Shown here in pieces: positions 57,115-64,000 of a DNA stretch of 64,000 bases. The stretch spans positions 19,998,191-20,062,190 of the forward strand of contig NC_092026.1 in the NCBI RefSeq assembly GCF_042242105.1. Reading direction: 5' to 3'. The notes under the pieces are model-generated. The model was not told the DNA's origin, did not search any database, and saw only the letters and a list, made by a program, of their open reading frames with translations. The position numbers and the translations under genes were made by a program. Numbering within the stretch: position 1 is the first letter of the stretch; each line of letters opens with the position of its first letter. The DNA is from Pempheris klunzingeri. Lineage: Eukaryota > Chordata > Actinopteri > Acropomatiformes > Pempheridae.

Positions 57115-60100
57115 GTTAATTCATGCAGAGTGATATATGAGGCAAAAAATGTGATAAAAAAGGTCCTTCCGCGCTAGGATTGTTTAAAAAATTGCCAAAA
57201 GAAGCATCGCGCTGGAAAAATCTACATCCCTGTGTGTTTCTAGCTAGCTGGGACCCTTTCTTCCGTGTGGCGGAGGGCTCTACCGTAAATACACGAGCAG
57301 ACGCGCGGAGCAAAGACAACCAACAAGGAAGACAGGAAGAGTTTGAGAGGAAGGCCTCCACCTTGGTTTGCCATCACAGGTAGGTGTTAGAGGTATAACT
57401 AAAGCTTACTTACCTTTACTAGTCTGCCAATACTTTGGAAGCCAATTTCCACCAATGTGATGAAAAAAAGTTTTTGTGATTAATTCAACCTTTATTTAAA
57501 TCTCGAGGATTCCTTGAGGACGTGCCCTCATTTTCCATCATGTCGAGAGTACGCTGCAGAAAAAATAAGCTTTCTAAATGAACAAAAACCAATACTTGTC
57601 CCGTCTCAGAGACGGCCACACAACCTTTTCACACAATATGCAATGATGAGCAGAGTAACCATCACTAGTAATAAATGTTAGAGTGGAGTGATTAACCTGA
57701 ATCTAGTGGACTAAGGATGAAGGCAGAGGCGTGTCTACTGATAATATCTCCATAATCCAGAATAGACATGAAGACGGCCTCAATTATTCTTTTTCTACTG
57801 AGCACTGGAAAATTAGCCGTTTCTGTACAAAAATATGGAATTCATAGGAAAGATTTGGCCCCACCGCCAATGTTGCACCCAGGTCCCTAAAATACATCCA
57901 TGGTGTGGCCACCCTCCTGTTTAGACTGATTTCCAACCGACCTGGCAGTTGTTTGTCTAATATGAGCCGGGTTTGATGTGATACATTTACATTTACATTT
58001 TTGTAAACATCAAAGATGGCTGCCACTGATGGAGAACATTATGCTGAAACCACCATCATGTCAGTATTATATAAACTAGATTTTCTCTGAAAGAACAAAC
58101 AACTGCACTTAAAGCTTTTGTTGATCAGAAGGATGTGTTTGCCTCACATCTGACACTATTTTGTAATGTCATGTGTGCTGTTGCTCTGAATGGTTGGAGG
58201 TCTATAGTGTCAGGAGGCGCTCTGGTCTGCACCCACTGATAACGAGAGAGGTTCCAGACTCGCATTGTAGCATTAGTCAAGTGATTATTAATGAAGATCA
58301 CATTTTTTACCTTTTCCAAGAATGTGGAATCCATGGAAGAAAAGCAGGCGGGGTGAGACTGGGAACAAAAGGATGAGGAGGCAGTGCTGGAAAGAGGAGG
58401 AACAATCAATCATTTACTTTCACTGATTTATATTAAAATAACCAGAGTGCCAGACTCCACTATTGGATTAACTTTGTCTTGAATTTATTTGAAAATACAA
58501 AAAGCTTGACAAAGAATCTGCCTTTTTTCATGATATTCATCTTTTCAAATGTAATCCAACACCTTGTATTTGACTTGAACTACTACCGTGAAGGTCATGT
58601 GATACTGGTGACGACAATCAGGAGCGTTCGATTGACAATTATTGATCAGTGATCTTGTGAAGTAAATTACTGACAGACAGTAAACACTCACAGAATTCTA
58701 TGAATTTTGACTGACACTGTTTTGAAATATAATAACACTGCGGTGGCACGGTTGCGGATTTCATTCCCATGTGAAGCATGTAGGCCCTCATCACCCTGCA
58801 CTGTAACGGGCCCCGTGTCCTCCTGTCGACCCTAGAAAGTTGTTCTGTCTCTGGGCTTAGCTCGAGGGTTAGTTTGGTCAAAACTATTTTAATGACCTCT
58901 TCAAGTCCAGCCACCTGCTCCAAACAAATGCAAACTGCACCATTCATTCAGAACTATTCAAACCCATTCAGTCAGACCAGTTAAATGTCTTACTACACTT
59001 TCCCATGTGCAACGATCAACACTGGCTGTGCACCTCGTTCGGTGTGCTATCCAAAGGCAACAACGTGAGTAGAAGCTTCAGACTCCATAACTTTTCCAAA
59101 TTCTTCATCACCCTGTGCATCACTGAGGTATTTCACTTTTCTTCAGTTGCACGTGTTTCCTGCATATGATTTAGCATTAACATATTCACTCGTGTGGGGA
59201 TTCTTGAATCCTTAATTTCTGAATCGTCTGGTCTCTCTCTTAATTTAAGAGTTTGGTCTGGACCTGCTCTTTATGGAAAGCATCTTGAGATAACACTTGT
59301 GAATTGGCGCTATATAAATACAGATTGATATCATAGTCAGTTTCCCTTCTCCAAGAAAAAAAAAAAAAAAAACATGTTGTCTTGTGACATTTGTAGTTAG
59401 TGAGCGGTCTGCTGTATCTCACCCAAAAATCGCAGCATTTGCTTTTCGTATTTTCATGCAGCTTTGAAGGAAATAAAGACACTACTGTCCATCTGCTTTA
59501 TCAACATTAACCATCTCTATGGATATTTTGGCTTCAAATCACAGCTTAAAATATAGTACCCACACTGCATCCTTCTCAAAAGGAGTGTTTGATAAAAAAA
59601 AAACAAAAAAAAACAGCATACTGATGTGGATCCACATCACAGAAGTCTATCTCAGTACAATAAAGCCTTATTGGAGCCTTCATGAAATTAATTGATTTGA
59701 CTTTTTTTTCCCTCTTAAGAATGGCACAACATAATTCTAAATAGAGAATAAATCTGTGCTGTACAGCAAAAACACAGCAAAACCTTGATATGACCAAGTG
59801 CTGTAATCAGTGTGAGTTATTTGGTTATTATCATCCTTAAAACACAGACAAGTATCATTAAAATAATTTCAGTGAAGCTTTGACCAGAAAACAGGATGGC
59901 TTTAATTTGCCATTTAAAATTTTCAACATTGTTTGGTTTCTTCTTATAGTAATTAAATCATCATTAACTCCAATCACTCCAGAGGCCTGATTTATCCAGC
60001 TTAAAGGAAGAACTGTGTTGACTAATCTCAATCATTTTAAGAAGAAGATGGAGCAGGTCAAAGCAGCAGGAAAACATCTTGTTCCAAGTACTTGAAATGT

Positions 60101-60287
60101 GACAGATGCTAAAAAAAAGATGCTTTCTGTACTGCAGATGGAAAACTAAAGCTTTGAGTTTTCATTTTAGGACACGTCAAGTATTTTTTTCAGATCCCAC
60201 ATGGATTTGTCACCTGTGAGAAAGTAGCTTGTGCGCTTGTGAGGAGAGTCACATACAGTTTTTATCCTTGGTGCATCACAAATAAGT
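57115..60287. other. Spacer between the two zinc-finger genes
   Basis: The first 250 bases hold the likely promoter and 5' UTR of the four-finger gene; a plus-strand donor-like 'cacaggtaggtg' sits near 57375. The rest has unsupported small frames, possible repeat fragments (57780-58080) and a LINE-type tail 'gaattggcgctatataaata' at 59301-59320. The 3' UTR of the modular zinc-finger gene occupies the right end. Confidence 0.5.
59270..59330 (+). repeat. LINE/SINE 3' tail
   Basis: 'gcatcttgagataacactt' followed by 'gaattggcgctatataaata' is the common 3' tail of fish retroposons. Confidence 0.55.
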
Positions 60288-63200
60288 TTATTCTACATGC
60301 AGTTTAAGGTGCAGTTTCAGGATGCTCATCTGATTAAACATCTTACCACATATGTCACAGCTGAACGATTGTTCGGTGATATTTTTGCACTGGTGCCTCT
60401 GAAATAAACTGAAACTATTAAAGCTTTGCCCACAAGTGGAGCATATAAAGCAATTCTGCCTGTTGGCGTCCCCGCCACAGCCGTCCTCGTGGTCGCCTGA
60501 GGCGGTCATATTAAATTCAAACGCAGCTCCCTCGTGAGTCCTGTCCCTCGCTGCGGTGTACTCGCTCACAGCCACCTCTGGTGTAATGTGTTGATCTTGC
60601 AGCTCCGGTGCTAAAGTCACATCAGAGCTTCTTGAAGGCATTCCCATCACTGGATACTGATCATTGTGTGTCATTTCTTCCTTTTCTGTGTGGTTTAGAA
60701 AAGGCAGCTCCTTCATTGGTGAGGTATATCCCTGCTGCTCATTGGCTGGCCCAGCAGCAGGACTGAGGTGATACTTGACGTCGTGTAAGAGGAGACAGAC
60801 ATTTTGTTCAGTGGCGTCACTGCTCTTCTCCATCCCAGATGTCCACAGCTGACTTTGGTCCGGTGCTCCTGTGCCGTTAGCGGTCCCTGCCTGACTTAAA
60901 AAATGCTCCCCGTTCGGCTCCAGCTTTACCATCACTGTTTGCTCTCCAACTGGCTCGCAGTACGAGGCGCCTGGTAACTGTTCCTCTAAAGCTGCCAGCG
61001 CGGTCTTGGGTTCTTCCAGGTTCTTCAACGGTTGATTGTCAGCGAACATCAGGTGATGTGCGTCCAGAACGTCTGGGTTCTCCCCTTTTCAGAAGAAAAA
61101 GGCAACAGAATTAAAACGAGCAAATAGTGTTAAAAGATTCATCTTTTTTTTCTGCTTTTACAAAGAGCAGCGATGCCTGTGTGATGTGGATCTAGTAAAT
61201 AGTGTATTTAAAATAGATAGTTTACAATTATTATTATTATTATTAATTGGCTTAATTATATTGTTGGTCTGCTACTTGGAGCTCTATTTCAAAACATATG
61301 CATTTAGACAATATCCACTGTTTTTAAAATTTGGAGTCCATTTTATTTGTGTTTTCTCAACATCACCTTTGGAGGTGGTTCAAGTTCTGGTCATCAGTTC
61401 ATTGTACAAGTCTTTTTTGAGCAAAATGCACAGAGCAGAAATCTCTGATTCCAGCTTTTAAAATGTGAATATCTGCGTCTTTCCTTGGTTTTAAATGACA
61501 ATAACCAAAACATTTTGCATTTTGGACTGTTGGTTGGACAAAAAAAAAAAACAGAAAATATAATATGGAAACTAAGATGTGATGACATTTTATGGATCAA
61601 ATGACCAGGCTATTTAATAATGAACATAATCGTAAGTTGTAGTCAATATGTTATGTGGGAACACCATTCCTCTTACCATTTCTGTGGGTCTTCATGTGGC
61701 CCTTGAGGCTGCTCTTCTGATTGAAGCACCTCCCGCAGATGTGACAGCCGTACGGCTTCTCCCCAGTATGAATTCGCAAATGTCTTTCCAGGTGGCCGAC
61801 GCGCTCGAACACCTTACCGCAGTACGAGCAAACGAAGCACTTCTTTGGTTTGATCACCTGGAAAGACCTGCTTCCTCTCTGTTGCTGGTGAAGCAGCGTG
61901 GTTCCTGCCATAGCATGTAAGCCTGCTTCACTCGGGACGATAAGCGCATCTGAGGATCCGTAGGATGTCTGGGAGATCATGCTGTTTTTCAGTTCCCCGT
62001 ATGGTTTCCCGGGAAAAGTGAACGTGTTACAAGAGACTTCGATGGGCGGCGGGAGTAGCTGAGAGATCCCAGCGAAGGACGTCACATTCTGCTCTGAGCT
62101 GCTGAGGAACTCTGCACTGCTGATCTCGGTGCCGTTTTGTCCTTGTAACCTCGTCATCCACTGCTGGCCGTCTGTCTCAAATGTGGTGAAGTTCTCGTTG
62201 GGATCGTCTGCGCCTCCCATCGTCCGCTCGTTCCCGCCATCAAACACCGGTTGTGTTATATTCTCCTCTGAGGGCTCAGATTTTACTTGTATAGGCGTTG
62301 TGAGGATGTCCTCACTCTTCGGTACGACTTCCTCAGCTTTTGTGTGGTTCTCTTTCTCAAGCCGATGAGCATCAGCACATGGATTCGCGTCGGGAATCGG
62401 CTTCAGTTCGCCCACCTGGATCTCCACTGGTCTGGGCAGAATACCTGTTTAAGCAGAAGGAGGTGACCATAAGCATTTTTACCAACCTCATCTACGAAGT
62501 CAAGGCCATTTTACCATTGAACGTTCCAAAAAATATGGTGTGGCCAAAGATGTCGACCATGGCTGCTATCCAAATTACTCCCTTCATACCAGTTTCCTGC
62601 AATATTATACTTTCATGAAGAGTTGTTCCCATAGTGGTTTAAGACTTTGATGGGTCACCTCAAAATACAGTCTTGTGCTTTCAGTTTTTATTGAAGAGTC
62701 AAATCACCTTTCAAACAAGGGAAGAAACCAAATACTCAATCTGTATTTCTCTGTAGTTTATTGATACACTAAAATTAGCAGAGCTGAAGACTAGTTAGGC
62801 CAAAGGTCATTCGTTTCACTGTTGCATGGCAGGAACATGAACTGAGCGATGACCCTAATAATTGATATCCAGTGTGTCTCAATGGGAGATGATTCAAAAG
62901 GCCGGGCTTGTTATAAGTCAGTCAGGCGAACACAGCTGTCAGTGGGGCACTTTTAAGTCACCATCCCCCCCATTTACTGTCGTCTCGCCTGAACCACACA
63001 GTTTTTTCTCTGCTTGCCTCGACGCCGAGGAATGTCACAGCCAGAGACTTCCAACTGTGAACTGAACCAAGGCGGAGAACATGAATAACACACGAAGACA
63101 TACAGCTAGCTACCGATGTGTCAGGGAGATTTGGAGAGCTTCAAATTAAGAGAATATTTACACATTTTGTCACAAATATTTGACATGTTATTCAAAGTCC

Positions 63201-64000
63201 CAGGGAGGTCTTTAAACTACATGAAATTTAAGAGAATCACAAAAACGTATGCAATCAACCAGTTAAATATAAATACTGTATAAGAGAGTGAGTGACCCCA
63301 GGCATTCAGGTTTGATCCCCCATGACCCGGTGAGCCTCCCCAATCCTGCCCCGCTGACGGGACACTAAATCCCCACTGGCTCCTCAGCCAAAAGGTCTTA
63401 ACCTCCCTGAGCAGGAAAACAGAGGGAAAGATTTCTGCTTTTCCAACTTTATTTTCAGACGTTTATCAGGAGAATATCGTCTGAGTACAGAGACACTTTG
63501 GAGGCGACACCTTGCTTTGCATGTACATCTAATCTGACAACTGAAACTGTCAAGTCTTTCACTCCTTTCTTGAAATGAGCTTCAGAGGACAAAGTGTTTT
63601 GCTCAAAAGGCAACTCTATATGTGGTTGTTGACAAAAGGAAGATCTGAGTTCTTTAGGTTTCCCTGGAAAGTTTTTCCTATCTGGCTTAAGGAACCAGAC
63701 CAGCAAACTCAAACAATGAAGCACTTGACTTACTTCTTCGGTGAATCTTCATGTGCTCCTTTAGGCTACATTTCTGGTTGAACCGCCTCCCACAAATCTC
63801 GCAGCGATACGGTTTCTCACCGGTATGAATCCTTTTATGCCTCTCGAGGTGTCCGGCGCGCTCAAAATATTTACCGCAGTATGGACAGATGAAGCCTTTC
63901 TTAAACATTAACCTCTTCACCGTCCTCCTCCGTACTGTGTTGTACAAGTTACGATACTGGCTGTAACCCAGCAGCCCGCGGCTGAACGGGCTCTGCTGAT
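60288..64000 (-). CDS. Modular C2H2 zinc-finger gene (5' end off the window)
   Basis: Minus-strand gene continuing past the right edge. Visible exons: (beyond 64000)-63734, 62444-61677 and 61084-60288. Both complete boundaries are phase 1, so the middle exon is symmetrical (1-1, 768 nt). The first visible exon has fingers [19 protein letters not shown] and [19 protein letters not shown], then a donor at AGAA|GTAAGT. The middle exon starts [13 protein letters not shown], carries VKSEPSEE, and ends in fingers [19 protein letters not shown] and [19 protein letters not shown], then a donor. The last exon starts [12 protein letters not shown], carries VKLEPNGE, and ends in a degenerate finger ([19 protein letters not shown] followed by QC, no second His) and a normal one ([19 protein letters not shown]), stop at 60288-60290. 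The two upstream finger pairs are close paralogues. An alternative reading is several mutually exclusive terminal exons, but clean donors after each pair favour one long protein. Confidence 0.75.
61228..61247. repeat. (TTA)n microsatellite
   Basis: About six TTA units in the last intron of the modular zinc-finger gene. Confidence 0.8.

Noticed and set aside
57180-57383. Divergent plus-strand coding gene sharing the zinc-finger promoter
   Set aside because: An open frame ends at a donor-like site, but there is no recognisable protein and no downstream exon.
1-64000. CRISPR arrays, rRNA, tRNA genes
   Set aside because: None seen; the tandem arrays present are microsatellites, and no cloverleaf-like gene was recognised by eye.

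Overview
The window is nuclear DNA from a ray-finned fish. It has intron-rich vertebrate genes with GT-AG splice sites, long (AC)n, (AG)n and (GATA)n microsatellites, and fish-type LINE tails, Tc1-like relics and MITEs. All coordinates are from reading by eye; no alignment or search was run.

Left third (about 3-20 kb): a cluster of SLAM/CD2-family immunoglobulin receptors. Copy A (+, 3225-5672) is complete: signal peptide, V-like domain, C2-like domain, transmembrane segment, and a very short tail without tyrosine. Copy B (-, 15008-10583) has nearly identical Ig exons in inverted orientation but an unrelated signal peptide, transmembrane exon and tail exon. Copy C (-, about 19717-16101) is more diverged and carries a clear ITSM (TVYAQV) in its last exon. 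Together they look like receptors with similar ectodomains and different signalling tails.

Middle (21.9-27.0 kb): a Kir4.1 inward-rectifier potassium channel gene, kcnj10 (-). It is unusual in being split into five coding exons. SLAM-family genes and KCNJ10 are also close together on human 1q23, so this neighbourhood looks like old synteny. A gene-poor stretch of about 17 kb follows (27.0-43.8 kb), with microsatellites, MITEs and other repeats and no supportable coding gene.

Right (44.0-50.6 kb): a complete six-exon purine nucleoside phosphorylase gene, pnp (+), with a compact promoter (CCAAT box, CRE-like site, GC box, TATA-like box) and a poly(A) signal.

Right end (54.5-64 kb): two minus-strand C2H2 zinc-finger genes. 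The first is complete: a teleost-type coiled-coil N-terminus, two short linker exons, and a terminal exon with four fingers. The second runs off the right edge. It is built from phase 1-1 exons, each holding an acidic linker and a pair of fingers, and ends in a terminal exon with one degenerate and one normal finger.

Most notable: Ig-exon duplication or conversion with sharp edges between A and B; loss of a tail tyrosine in B relative to C; a transmembrane core in B encoded by a hexanucleotide repeat; the split kcnj10; and the modular zinc-finger gene. I saw no convincing wholly new system.
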